Positions 48,823-57,467 of a stretch of 64,000 nt of DNA are shown here, one piece after another. The stretch is taken from NCBI RefSeq assembly GCF_900156455.1, contig NZ_FTNQ01000002.1, positions 558,001 through 622,000 on the forward strand, written 5' to 3'. The DNA is from Microbacterium sp. RURRCA19A (GTDB lineage: Bacteria > Actinomycetota > Actinomycetes > Actinomycetales > Microbacteriaceae). The notes beneath the pieces are model-generated. The model was not told where the DNA came from. It did not search any database and saw nothing but the letters and a program-made list of their open reading frames with translations. Made by a program: the position numbers and the translations under genes. The number at the start of each line of letters is the position of its first letter. Within the stretch, counting starts at the first letter, position 1.

Positions 48823-50333
48823 ACGCGCGCCGGTATCCCGCGGCCGTCGACGTCGTCATCGTGGGCAGCGGGCCCACCGGCGCCGCTTACGCCCGCATCC
48901 TGTCGGAGCGTGCGCCGAGCCTCTCGATCGCGATGTTCGAGGTGGGACCGACGCTGTCGGACCCGCCCGGTGCCCACGTGAAGAACATCGGCGATCCCGA
49001 CACCCGTGCGCGCGCGCAGGCCGCCTCGGAAGGGCCGGGGGAGCGGGGGACGAAGGTCGCCAGCCCCGGCGCCGCCAAGGCGGGGGTGCGCGGGGCACGT
49101 CCCGGGACGTTCCTGCTCGACGACGGCTATGTCTTCGAGGGGGAGGACGGCCTGCCGGTCGCGGCGATGTCCAGCAACGTGGGCGGCATGGCCGCCCACT
49201 GGACCGGCGCGTGCCCGTGGCCGAACGAGAGCGAGCGCATCGCGTTCCTCCCCGACATGGATGAGCTCCTCGTCGAAGCGGAGCGTCTCCTCGGAGTCAC
49301 GCGGAACGCCTTCGACTCCGCCCCGTTCGGCGAGATCGTGCGCGAGAGGTTGGCGGCCGCGGTCGACGCCGGTCGCGCGGAGGCGACCCGGGTGCAGCGG
49401 ATGCCGCTCGCCGTGCACCGGCGCGACGACGGTCGCCTCGTCTGGTCGGGGTCGGACGTGGTACTGGGCGACGTGACGCGCGAGAACCCCGCGTTCTCGC
49501 TGTTCGACGAGTCGCTGGTGACCTCGGTGGTGCGCGCCGACGGACGCGCCGCGGGCGTCGTCGTCCGCGACCTGCGCTCGGGCGGGGAGCACGAGGTCGC
49601 GGCGCGCGCCGTGGTCGTGGCCGCCGATGCGCTGCGCACCCCTCAGCTGCTGTGGGCCTCGGGCATTCGACCGGCAGCGCTCGGACGCTACCTCAACGAC
49701 CAGGCGCAGGTGGTGTTCGCCTCGCGGTTGCGCGATGTCGCCCCGCTCGGGGCCGATGCCCCGACCACCGGGCTCGCCGAGTACAGCGGGGTCAGCTGGG
49801 TGCCCTTCACGGACGCCCTGCCGTTCCACGGGCAGATCATGCAGCTCGACGCCTCGCCCATCGCGCTCGCCGAGGACGACCCGGTCGTCCCCGGTTCGAT
49901 CGTCGGGCTGGGTCTGTTCTGCGCGAAGGATCTGCGGGCCGACGACCGCGTCGAGTTCGACGACGTCCATGTCGACGGATACGGGATGCCGGCTCCCCGC
50001 ATCCACTACCTCCTCACCGATCGCGACCAGGAGGTGATCGGACGCGCCCGCGCGGAGATCGTGCGTCTGGCCGAGGCGATCGGCGATCCGGTCGGCGACC
50101 GGCCGTTCACCCTCCCGCTCGGGTCGTCGCTGCACTATCAGGGCTCGACGCGGATGGGCGTGGTCGACGACGGCACGAGCGTGTGCGATCCCGACAGCCA
50201 GGTGTGGAGCGTCCCTGGTCTGTTCGTTGCCGGCAACGGCGTCATCCCCACGGCGACGGCCTGCAACCCCACGGTGACGTCCGTGGCGCTAGCGGTCCGC
50301 GGAGCCCGCGCGATCGCGGCATCCCTCATCTGA
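48819..50333 (+). CDS. GMC-type FAD oxidoreductase, CarA-like C-glycoside 3-oxidase candidate
   Basis: Flavoprotein of 504 residues. FAD motif VIVGSGPTGAAYARIL (14-29), the MAAHWTGA segment (H127) at the position of the flavin-linking His of pyranose oxidase, and the C-terminal catalytic pair H439 (SLHYQGSTRMG) and N483 (TACNPTVTS) are present. The sequence matches the pyranose 2-oxidase-like branch to which CarA of Microbacterium and Arthrobacter belongs; CarA oxidises the sugar C3 of C-glycosides before bond cleavage. It overlaps the upstream isomerase gene. The genes after it are beta- and alpha-like deglycosidase subunits, which supports this role. Confidence 0.82.
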   Translation: MNARRYPAAVDVVIVGSGPTGAAYARILSERAPSLSIAMFEVGPTLSDPPGAHVKNIGDPDTRARAQAASEGPGERGTKVASPGAAKAGVRGARPGTFLLDDGYVFEGEDGLPVAAMSSNVGGMAAHWTGACPWPNESERIAFLPDMDELLVEAERLLGVTRNAFDSAPFGEIVRERLAAAVDAGRAEATRVQRMPLAVHRRDDGRLVWSGSDVVLGDVTRENPAFSLFDESLVTSVVRADGRAAGVVVRDLRSGGEHEVAARAVVVAADALRTPQLLWASGIRPAALGRYLNDQAQVVFASRLRDVAPLGADAPTTGLAEYSGVSWVPFTDALPFHGQIMQLDASPIALAEDDPVVPGSIVGLGLFCAKDLRADDRVEFDDVHVDGYGMPAPRIHYLLTDRDQEVIGRARAEIVRLAEAIGDPVGDRPFTLPLGSSLHYQGSTRMGVVDDGTSVCDPDSQVWSVPGLFVAGNGVIPTATACNPTVTSVALAVRGARAIAASLI

Positions 50334-50336
50334 TCC

Positions 50337-50387
50337 TTGCTTATGCAGAAATCAGACAATAGAGTGTAGAAATCAAGACAAAGAGGT
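50337..50387 (+). promoter_or_regulatory. Promoter and repeats upstream of the CGDB/TIM-barrel pair
   Basis: TTGCTT (50337-50342) and TAGAGT (50360-50365) with a 17-bp spacer form a plausible promoter. TTATG-N11-CAATA (50341-50361) overlaps it and matches the dyad at 36079 in nine of ten positions. AGAAATCA-GACAA-AGAG occurs twice in a row (50347-50364 and about 50369-50387), 22 bp apart. The AT-rich patch stands out from its surroundings and ends just before an AGGAGG ribosome site at 50411. Confidence 0.6.
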
Positions 50388-50421
50388 CTGCGGCTTCGGC
50401 CGCACCGACGAGGAGGTCCCG

Positions 50422-50811
50422 GTGATCCCGGATCGCATCATCGAACAGGGCACACTGCGTGCCCGCAACGGACGCGCGACGGTCGAAGTCCGCCTCCCCT
50501 GGTACCGCGCGCTGCCGGCATCCTGCATCTCCGCGGCGAAGCTCACAATCGACGGCGCCGAGGCGCCGGCCGAGACGCTCCGCTGGGAGATGAACGGCGA
50601 GGAATTCACCTTCGCCGAGATGAAGTCGAACACGCAGGAGTGGTGGTTCCCCACCGACTCGGCCGTGCTCTCGGGAGACCTGGCGGTGGATGCCGGCGCG
50701 CACGAGGTGCGCGTCGACCTCGAGCTCTACATCCCGTACATCATCATCGCCGACGACCAGGTGCTCCACATCGAAGAGCACGACACCAAGACGATGGAGG
50801 TCGCGGCATGA
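50422..50811 (+). CDS. C-glycoside deglycosidase beta-subunit-like protein (CGDB/DUF6379)
   Basis: Small beta-sandwich-type protein of 129 residues. The family hallmark LPWYRALPASCI lies at about residues 25-36, followed by LTIDGAEAPAETLRWEMNGEEF, MKSNTQEWWF and the YIPYIIIADDQVLHIEEHDTKTM end. In characterised systems this subunit packs on the TIM-barrel subunit and completes the active site. GTG 50422 follows AGGAGG. It overlaps the TIM-barrel gene by ATGA, so the two are made together in equal amounts. Confidence 0.82.
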   Translation: MIPDRIIEQGTLRARNGRATVEVRLPWYRALPASCISAAKLTIDGAEAPAETLRWEMNGEEFTFAEMKSNTQEWWFPTDSAVLSGDLAVDAGAHEVRVDLELYIPYIIIADDQVLHIEEHDTKTMEVAA

Positions 50812-51908
50812 CCGCTCTCGGCACGCCGATCCAGGGCGTCACGCTGTACAGCTTCACCCGCGCCTTCCACGGCCGCGAGTACGACCTCGACCAGCTCATC
50901 CGCAAGACCGCGGCGGAGGGCTTCGGGCCGGGCCTCGAGATCATCGGATTCTCGAGCTTCCGCGGGTTCCCCGAGATCGACGACCACTTCGCCGGGCGCT
51001 TCTCCGACCTGATCGACGAGGTCGGACTCGTCCGCACGTCGCTCGCGGTCAACGCCGACATCGGCCTGCGCCCCGACGCGCTCATGAACCAGGACGAGCT
51101 GCTGGCCTACATGCGCAAGCAGCTCGCCGCCGCAGCGAAGCTCGGCTTCCCGATCGCCCGGGTGCAGATCTCGATCGAGCCCGACTCGATGGAGGCCCTC
51201 GCCCCGATCGCCGAGGAGTACGGCGTCACCCTCGCGCTCGAGGTGCACGCCGACCAGTACGCCTCGCACCCGCGCATCCTGGCGCTCCGCGACCGCTACG
51301 AGAAGGTCGGCTCGCCCTTCCTCGGCTTCACGATGGACTGGGGCGCCACCGTCACCGGCTTCGCGCCCTCGCTGATCGAGGCGTACCGCCGCCGCGGCGC
51401 GTCGGAGGAGCTGCTCACCGCTGTCGTCTCCCTGTGGGACGAGTACTACGAGCAGGGGCCGCCCGCCGACCAGGCCGACCACGGTCAGCGCTTCGGCCGC
51501 TTCATCGGCCTCGGCCACCAGTACGGCCGCCCCGACCTCGGCATCGACATGGGCATCAACGGCACCGGGCTCTTCGGGCCGGCGCGCGTGGACGACTGGC
51601 TCGAGATCATGCCCTGGGTGCGGCACGTGCACGGCAAGTTCTTCGGCATCGACGAGAACGGTCAGGAGCCTTCGGTCCCCGTCGCCGACCTCATCACCCT
51701 GCTCGTCGACAACGGCTACAGCGGCGCCGTCTCGAGCGAGTACGAGGGCTGGCACTGGAACCACTGGCAGAGCCCGTTCGAGATCATCCGCGCCGAGCAG
51801 GCGATCCAGCGCACGGCGGCCGAGGCCGCCGGCTCCCGCATGATCACGGATGCCGCCGAGGCCCGGCGCGCCATCGACACCCACCTGTCGCACGCCGTGC
51901 GGGCCTGA
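50808..51908 (+). CDS. C-glycoside deglycosidase alpha-subunit-like TIM-barrel protein
   Basis: Sugar phosphate isomerase/epimerase-type barrel of 366 residues. Ligand positions are E145 (ALEVHAD), D177 (FTMDWGATV), H273/H275 (RHVHGKFFGID) and E311 (SSEYEGWHWNHW). The HVHGKFFGID/SSEYEGWHW pattern is shared with the other deglycosidase-like barrels here. It is translationally coupled to the small beta subunit. With the oxidase just upstream, the three genes reproduce the order oxidase-beta-alpha expected of a CarA/C/B module. Confidence 0.82.
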   Translation: MTALGTPIQGVTLYSFTRAFHGREYDLDQLIRKTAAEGFGPGLEIIGFSSFRGFPEIDDHFAGRFSDLIDEVGLVRTSLAVNADIGLRPDALMNQDELLAYMRKQLAAAAKLGFPIARVQISIEPDSMEALAPIAEEYGVTLALEVHADQYASHPRILALRDRYEKVGSPFLGFTMDWGATVTGFAPSLIEAYRRRGASEELLTAVVSLWDEYYEQGPPADQADHGQRFGRFIGLGHQYGRPDLGIDMGINGTGLFGPARVDDWLEIMPWVRHVHGKFFGIDENGQEPSVPVADLITLLVDNGYSGAVSSEYEGWHWNHWQSPFEIIRAEQAIQRTAAEAAGSRMITDAAEARRAIDTHLSHAVRA

Positions 51909-51921
51909 AGGGACGAGCGTA

Positions 51922-52956
51922 ATGAGTGACGGCATCGCCGGGACCGGCATCCAGCTCGGGACCACCCTCTACTCGATGACGAGCGAGTTCGCCGCGGGGC
52001 TGTACACCCCCGAGACGCTGATCCGCGAGGTCCACGACCAGGGCATCGGCCCCGGGGTGGAGTTCAACTTCGCCCAGCTGCTGCGGTCGTACCCCGATGT
52101 GGACGACGCCTTCGTGAAGCTGTGGTTCGACTCGCTCGAGAAGTACGGCCTCGAGGCCAGCGCGGTGGGCACGAACCTCGACATGGGCCGTCGCAAGGAC
52201 CGCGACATGACCCCCGACGAGGAGCACGACTTCTTCGCGCGCCAACTGAAGTCGGCGCACACGCTCGGCTTCACGACGGTCGTCATCCGCTCGGCCGGTA
52301 AGGAGCTGCTCCGCCGCCTGCTGCCGCTGGCGGAGAAGTACGACCAGAGGCTCGGCTACGAGATCCACGCGCCCTCGGGGCCCAACGACCCGAAGGTGCT
52401 CGAGATCCGCGAAGTGTACGAGGAGCTCGGCAGCGACCGCCTCGGCTTCACCGCCGACTTCTCGTCGACCATGCACTCCCTGTCGCCGACCCTGCTGCGC
52501 ACCCTCGGGCAGATGGGCATGGACGAGAAGCACTTCCCGGTCATGGACGAGATCTGGCATGAACCGGCACCCATGCACGTGCGCAACCAGAAGTTCGAGG
52601 ACTACCTCTCGGGCGAGGGCGTCGACCCTCTGCGCTTCGGTCCGTTCACGCGCCTCGCGTTCAACATGCACGGTCTCGTCGCGCCGGAGGAATGGCTCGA
52701 CATCATGCCGCAGATCTTCCACGTCCACGCGAAGTTCTACGACATCGGCGTCGACGGCGAAGAGCCGGCCATGGACATCCCGCGCATCGTGAAGCAGTTC
52801 GTGATCGGCGGGTACCGGGGCTACCTCTCCAGCGAGTGGGAGGGACACGCCTTCAGCGACCTCGGCGAGAGCGACCCGATCGACCTCGTGAAGAAGCAGC
52901 ACGCGCTCATGCGCACCGCCATCGAAGAGACCGTCGCCGCGCGCCAGCCGGCCTGA
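51922..52956 (+). CDS. Second C-glycoside deglycosidase alpha-like TIM-barrel protein
   Basis: Barrel protein of 344 residues, clearly paralogous to the C-terminal domain at 37452 (shared GRRKDRDMTPDEE-type helix, FSSTMHSLSPTLLR, HVHAKFYDIG). Ligand positions are E147, D179, H267/H269 and E305. It starts 13 bp after the preceding alpha gene. Its likely beta partner is at 53776, with an NTF2-like gene between, so alpha precedes beta here, opposite to the fused gene. Confidence 0.8.
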   Translation: MSDGIAGTGIQLGTTLYSMTSEFAAGLYTPETLIREVHDQGIGPGVEFNFAQLLRSYPDVDDAFVKLWFDSLEKYGLEASAVGTNLDMGRRKDRDMTPDEEHDFFARQLKSAHTLGFTTVVIRSAGKELLRRLLPLAEKYDQRLGYEIHAPSGPNDPKVLEIREVYEELGSDRLGFTADFSSTMHSLSPTLLRTLGQMGMDEKHFPVMDEIWHEPAPMHVRNQKFEDYLSGEGVDPLRFGPFTRLAFNMHGLVAPEEWLDIMPQIFHVHAKFYDIGVDGEEPAMDIPRIVKQFVIGGYRGYLSSEWEGHAFSDLGESDPIDLVKKQHALMRTAIEETVAARQPA

Positions 52957-52984
52957 CACCCCCATCGCGTACGAAGGAGTACCC

Positions 52985-53767
52985 GTGTCGAACACCACCG
53001 CCGAAGCATCCGTCGCCGAACTCGTCGCCGAGGTCGCGCGTCTGCGCGAACAGGTCGAAGCCGCCCACGCCCTCGCGCAGCGCGCCGAGGACCGGGGGCA
53101 GGTCGAGAACCTGTTCAACCGCTACATGTACCTGCACAACGCGTTCGAGGACGAGCAGATCATCCCGCTCTGGGTGAAGGAGGGGACCGAGGGGATCCGC
53201 GCCCGCTACACCAACGCCGGCCAGTACACGACGTGGCAGAGCGTCACCGACTATCACCGCGGTCGCCCCCACCCCGAGGGCAAGCTCATCCTGCACGCCA
53301 CCAACACCCCGGTGATCGAGGTCGCCGCCGACGGCGAGACCGCCAAGGGCGTCTGGATGATGGCCGGCACCGAGTCGGGGCTCACCGACCCGAAGGTCGC
53401 CGAAGCGTTCCCCGACATGTACTCGCCCGACGAGGTGCTCGGCAAGAAGGTCTGGGCGCACTGGGTGTGGTGCAAGTACGCCATCGACTTCCGCAAGCAG
53501 GACGGCGAGTGGAAGTTCTGGAAGTTCCGCTGCTACGAGCTGGCTCGCGCCCCGTTCGAGGAGAACTGGGTCAGCTTCGGCCTGAAGAACCAGGGGGCGT
53601 TCGACCTCGACCTGATGTACTTCGGCGACGACGGGAAGCCCGTCTTCATGCCCCCGGCCGACGAGCCGGTTCCGTCGAAGAACCACCCGTACAGCCCCGA
53701 GACGACGCAGAAGCTCGAGCCCGTGCCCCCGGTCGCGCACGAGCACTTCGTCGACACGTTCGCCTAG
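52985..53767 (+). CDS. NTF2/SnoaL-like protein with N-terminal coiled coil
   Basis: Protein of 260 residues. Residues 4-35 form a predicted coiled coil (VAELVAEVARLREQVEAAH), followed by an NTF2-like cone fold: GQVENLFNRYMYLHNAFEDEQIIPLWVKEG, then KVWAHWVWCKYAIDFRKQDGEWKFWKFRCYE. Such domains in catabolic clusters serve as lyases, dehydratases or small-molecule binders. No signal peptide. A GAAGGAGT ribosome site precedes GTG 52985. It lies between alpha- and beta-type deglycosidase genes, so it may act on the released aglycone or assist the complex. Confidence 0.78.
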   Translation: MSNTTAEASVAELVAEVARLREQVEAAHALAQRAEDRGQVENLFNRYMYLHNAFEDEQIIPLWVKEGTEGIRARYTNAGQYTTWQSVTDYHRGRPHPEGKLILHATNTPVIEVAADGETAKGVWMMAGTESGLTDPKVAEAFPDMYSPDEVLGKKVWAHWVWCKYAIDFRKQDGEWKFWKFRCYELARAPFEENWVSFGLKNQGAFDLDLMYFGDDGKPVFMPPADEPVPSKNHPYSPETTQKLEPVPPVAHEHFVDTFA

Positions 53768-53775
53768 GAGCCCCC

Positions 53776-54192
53776 ATGGCCACCCACAACTCGCTCTTCG
53801 CCGAGAAGGACGTCCGTCGCACCGACGACGGCCTCTCGGTCTCGGTGCAACTGCCCTGGTACCGCAGCCTCTGGCTGTCGGCCGTCGACGGCGTCGCCGC
53901 CACCGTGAACGGCGTCGCGGTTCCGACCGCGGACCTGCGCTTCTCGCTCGAGGGCCGCGAGTACCGGATCGAGGAGCTGCCGGAGCAGTCCGACGTCCTG
54001 TGGTTCGTCGCCGACCGTCCCGACGTGCTGATCCACCTCGACACGCCGCCCGCGGCGGGCGAGACGATCACCGTCGAGGTCGTGCTGACGATGCGTCTGC
54101 TCTACATGCAGATCATGCCGGGCGTCGACGGCGGCCCCGGTCGCTACGTCACGAACCGGGTTCCGGTCGAGCGCGAGCTGGTGCTGGCATGA
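53776..54192 (+). CDS. Second C-glycoside deglycosidase beta-subunit-like protein (CGDB/DUF6379)
   Basis: Protein of 138 residues with the hallmark LPWYRSLWLSAV at about 29-40, IEELPEQSDVLWFV and LYMQIMPGVDGGPGRYV. It is a close paralog of the N-terminal domain of the fusion at 37452. GGAG precedes the ATG. It ends in an ATGA overlap with the Gfo/Idh/MocA gene. Its alpha partner is most likely the product of 51922-52956. Confidence 0.82.
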   Translation: MATHNSLFAEKDVRRTDDGLSVSVQLPWYRSLWLSAVDGVAATVNGVAVPTADLRFSLEGREYRIEELPEQSDVLWFVADRPDVLIHLDTPPAAGETITVEVVLTMRLLYMQIMPGVDGGPGRYVTNRVPVERELVLA

Positions 54193-55373
54193 CTCGCCCC
54201 CTGCGCGTGGCGATGATCGGCTACGGCTTCATGGGCGCGGCGCACTCGGTCGGGTGGCGGCAGGCGCCGCACGTGTTCGACCTGGAGCGCCCGGTGGAGA
54301 TGGCGGTGGTCGTCGGACGGAACGCGGATGCCGTGGCATCCGCCGCCGCGAAATGGGGCTGGGCCGAATCCGCGACGGACTGGCGCGAGGTCATCGCGCG
54401 CGCCGACATCGACATCGTCGACATCGTCACGCCGGGCGACTCGCACGCCGAGATCGCGATCGCGGCGCTCCAGGCCGGCAAGCACGTGCTGTGCGAGAAG
54501 CCGCTGGCGAACACCGTGACCGAGGCCGAGGCGATGGCCGAGGCGGCGGAGCGCGCGGCGGCGCGAGGCGTCCGCTCGATGGTGGGGTTCACCTACCGTC
54601 GCGTGCCGGCCGTGACGCTGCTGCGCGACATGATCGCCGAGGGCGCCGTGGGCACGGTGCAGCAGGTGCGCGCCGCGTACCGGCAGGACTGGCTCGTCGA
54701 CCCCGGGATGCCGCTCGCCTGGCGCCTGCAGAAGGAGCACGCCGGCTCGGGGGCGCTCGGCGACATCGGCGCGCACATCATCGACATGACCCAGTTCGTC
54801 ACCGGTCTCGGCGTCGACAGCGTCACCGGCACGCTCGAGACGATCGTGAAGCAGCGGCCGCTGCAGGCCGCCGGGTCGGGGCTGTCGGGCTCGGCCGGTG
54901 ACGGGTTCGGCGAGGTCACCGTGGACGACGCCGCGATCTTCACCGGACGCCTGTCCAACGGGGCACTGGCGTCGTTCGAGGCGACGCGCTTCGCGACCGG
55001 CCGCAAGAACGCCCTCACCATCGAGGTGTCGGGCGACCGCGGGGCGCTCGCCTTCGACCTCGAGGATCTCAACAGTCTCCGGTTCTACGACCGCACGGCG
55101 CCCGAGGGACGTCAGGGCTTCACCCGGATCCTCGTCACCGAGGCCGTGCACCCCTACGTCGCCGCGTGGTGGCCCGCCGGGCACATGCTCGGCTACGAGC
55201 ACGGCTTCACCCACCAGGTCGTCGACCTGGTCTCCGCGATCCACGCCGGCACCGACCCGCACCCCTCGTTCGCCGAGGGGCTCGCGGTACAGCGGGTCCT
55301 CGACGCCGTGGAGCGCAGCTCGTCCGCGGCCGCCGCGTGGACGAGCGTGGCATCCCCCGTTCCGGTTCCCTGA
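54189..55373 (+). CDS. Gfo/Idh/MocA-family NAD(P)-dependent sugar oxidoreductase
   Basis: Protein of 394 residues. Rossmann motif [12 protein letters not shown] is at the N-terminus, the EKPLAN lysine motif ([12 protein letters not shown]) near residue 101, and [14 protein letters not shown] carries the conserved Asp/His pair. It oxidises or reduces a sugar hydroxyl, often C3. DgpA-type enzymes of this family activate C-glycosides, so it may be a second activating enzyme or may reduce the released 3-keto sugar. Overlaps the preceding CGDB gene. Confidence 0.87.
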   Translation: MTRPLRVAMIGYGFMGAAHSVGWRQAPHVFDLERPVEMAVVVGRNADAVASAAAKWGWAESATDWREVIARADIDIVDIVTPGDSHAEIAIAALQAGKHVLCEKPLANTVTEAEAMAEAAERAAARGVRSMVGFTYRRVPAVTLLRDMIAEGAVGTVQQVRAAYRQDWLVDPGMPLAWRLQKEHAGSGALGDIGAHIIDMTQFVTGLGVDSVTGTLETIVKQRPLQAAGSGLSGSAGDGFGEVTVDDAAIFTGRLSNGALASFEATRFATGRKNALTIEVSGDRGALAFDLEDLNSLRFYDRTAPEGRQGFTRILVTEAVHPYVAAWWPAGHMLGYEHGFTHQVVDLVSAIHAGTDPHPSFAEGLAVQRVLDAVERSSSAAAAWTSVASPVPVP

Positions 55374-55383
55374 AAGGTTTGTC

Positions 55384-56388
55384 ATGGCACGCCCGATCAC
55401 CCTGTTCACCGGCCAGTGGGCCGACCTGCCCTTCGAAGAGGTCGCGCGGCTCGCGGGCGAGTGGGGTTACGACGGTCTTGAGATCGCCTGCTGGGGCGAC
55501 CACATCGACGTCTCGCGCTGGGACGACGCCGACTACGTGCAGTCGCGCCTCGACATTCTCGAGCGCAACGGCCTGAAGGTCTGGACCATCGCGAACCACC
55601 TCGTCGGGCAGGCCGTGTGCGACGACCCCATCGACGAGCGGCACCGCGACATCGTGCCCTCGCGCGTGTGGGGAGACGGGGATGCCGAGGGCGTGCGGCA
55701 GCGCGCCGCGGAAGACCTCAAGAACACGGCGCGCTTCGCCGCGGCGCTGGGCGTGACCACGGTCACCGGGTTCACGGGATCCAGCATCTGGAAGTACGTG
55801 GCGATGTTCCCGCCGGCCTCCGACGCCATGATCGAGCGAGGGTACGCGGATTTCGCCGAGCGGTGGCATCCGATCCTCGACGTGTTCGAGGAGGTCGGGG
55901 TGCGCTTCGCGCTCGAAGTGCACCCGTCCGAGATCGCCTACGACTATTGGACCGCGAAGAGGACGCTGGAAGCGATCGGGCACCGCAAGAGTTTCGGGTT
56001 CAACTTCGACCCCTCGCACTTCGTCTGGCAGCAGCTGGACTCGGTCGCGTTCGTGCTCGACTACGCCGACCACATCTTCCATGTGCACTGCAAGGAGTCG
56101 GTGACCCATCTCGACGGACGCAACGGCGTGCTCGGGTCGCACCTGTCGTGGGACAACCCGCGGCGCGGCTGGACCTTCGTCTCGACCGGGCACGGTGCCG
56201 TGCCCTGGGAACCGATCTTCCGCGCGCTCAATGCGATCGGCTACGACGGTCCGACGAGCGTCGAGTGGGAGGACGCCGGCATGGACCGCCTCGTCGGGGG
56301 CCCCGAGGCGCTGGCCTTCGTCCGCAAGCTCGGCGAGATCACGCCGCCGCACCAGCTCTTCGACGCCGCGTTCTCGCGCAAGGACTGA
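55384..56388 (+). CDS. Sugar phosphate isomerase/epimerase-type TIM-barrel enzyme
   Basis: Barrel protein of 334 residues. Start [38 protein letters not shown], with ligand positions in [30 protein letters not shown] and [11 protein letters not shown]. This version, common in myo-inositol and 3-keto-sugar pathways, acts as isomerase or epimerase on keto-sugars rather than as a deglycosidase subunit. It starts 10 bp after the Gfo/Idh/MocA gene, and the ThuA gene begins 2 bp after its stop. Confidence 0.85.
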   Translation: MARPITLFTGQWADLPFEEVARLAGEWGYDGLEIACWGDHIDVSRWDDADYVQSRLDILERNGLKVWTIANHLVGQAVCDDPIDERHRDIVPSRVWGDGDAEGVRQRAAEDLKNTARFAAALGVTTVTGFTGSSIWKYVAMFPPASDAMIERGYADFAERWHPILDVFEEVGVRFALEVHPSEIAYDYWTAKRTLEAIGHRKSFGFNFDPSHFVWQQLDSVAFVLDYADHIFHVHCKESVTHLDGRNGVLGSHLSWDNPRRGWTFVSTGHGAVPWEPIFRALNAIGYDGPTSVEWEDAGMDRLVGGPEALAFVRKLGEITPPHQLFDAAFSRKD

Positions 56389-56390
56389 CC

Positions 56391-57263
56391 ATGACCGACG
56401 TACTGAACGTGCTCATCCTCTCGGGGCACATGACCATCGAGCACGACAACGCGCACCGCAGCTTCCGCCTGCACAACCAGTGGATCACGACGCTGCTGGA
56501 GGACACGGGCCGCTTCAAGGTCCGCGTCGTCGAGGACCCGCGCGGGCTCCCGGCCGGCGTGATCGACAAGTACGACGTGCTCATCGTGATCTTCGAGGGG
56601 CGCGACGGCTACCACGACGTCGCGACGGGGTTCGGGGCGGAGACGGATGCCGCGATCCTGCGGTTCGTGCACGACGAGGGCAAGGGCATCGTCTGGTTCC
56701 ACGGCTCCGCCGCCCAAGAGGACCGGTGGGGATACCCCGAGGAGTACAACGTCATGCGCGGCGCCAAGCTCAGCGCGTGGGAGACGGGCCTCCGCCCCCG
56801 CCCCTGGGGCGAGGCGCAGCTGCACACCGCCGAGCCCCGGCATCCGATCACCGAGGGCATCAACGCCACGTGGACCGTCACCGGTGACGACATCCTCGTC
56901 GGCGTGCAGATGTACGAGGGCGCCCAGGTGCTGCTGACGACGTTCGACGACCTCGAAGCGTACGAGAAGGCGCCCGTGTGGCCCATGTCGCACTACCCCG
57001 TCGACATCCCCGCGGAGGGCATCGCGGCGCTGCCGGGCATCAACACCGAGCAGCCGCTCGCGTGGATCAACGACTACGGCGCGGGCCGCTCGTTCACGAT
57101 CACGATCGGGCACGACATCGACACGTTCCGGCGCATCGAGTTCATCCGCATGTTCCCGCGGGGCGTCGAGTGGGCCGCGACCGGCGAGGTCACGCTCACC
57201 GGCCCGGATCGCCGCGGCGACCGCCGCATCAACCCCTGGCCGTACTACAACGGCGAGGGCTGA
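56391..57263 (+). CDS. ThuA-domain protein
   Basis: Protein of 290 residues with a class I glutamine-amidotransferase-like fold (ThuA, trehalose utilisation). VLILSGHMTIEHDNAHRSF, YDVLIVIFEGRDGY, GKGIVWFHGSAAQ and the GRSFTITIGHDIDTFRRIEF end are typical. ThuA proteins occur next to Gfo/Idh/MocA dehydrogenases in 3-keto-disaccharide pathways, and here one such dehydrogenase lies on each side. The catalytic Cys of amidotransferases is absent, as usual for ThuA. Confidence 0.85.
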   Translation: MTDVLNVLILSGHMTIEHDNAHRSFRLHNQWITTLLEDTGRFKVRVVEDPRGLPAGVIDKYDVLIVIFEGRDGYHDVATGFGAETDAAILRFVHDEGKGIVWFHGSAAQEDRWGYPEEYNVMRGAKLSAWETGLRPRPWGEAQLHTAEPRHPITEGINATWTVTGDDILVGVQMYEGAQVLLTTFDDLEAYEKAPVWPMSHYPVDIPAEGIAALPGINTEQPLAWINDYGAGRSFTITIGHDIDTFRRIEFIRMFPRGVEWAATGEVTLTGPDRRGDRRINPWPYYNGEG

Positions 57264-57296
57264 CCCGCGTCGCGGCGGAGTGGGGCGGCAAGCGCA

Positions 57297-57395
57297 GCGG
57301 CGGGCGGTGCCGCGGCGGGCGGTGCCCTGCAGCGATAAACGCGATTCACGGCGAGACACGTGACGACGTCTTGTTTCTCGCCGCGGATCGCGTTT
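57297..57395. repeat. Tandem and inverted repeats between ThuA and second Gfo/Idh/MocA genes
   Basis: Two perfect tandem copies of GCGGCGGGCGGTGCC occur at 57297-57311 and 57312-57326. Next comes an imperfect inverted repeat of about 22 bp: left arm 57337-57358 (AAACGCGAT...GGCGAGACA) against right arm 57372-57395 (TGTTTCTCGCC...ATCGCGTTT). The inverted repeat resembles a mobile intergenic palindrome and interrupts an otherwise gapless operon. Confidence 0.65.
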
Positions 57396-57467
57396 CTCAC
57401 CCAAAGGGACCAGGAGTGCGCGGCGCCCATACGGGCGAGCAGCGTCCATGAGGAACGGGAGACGGGC

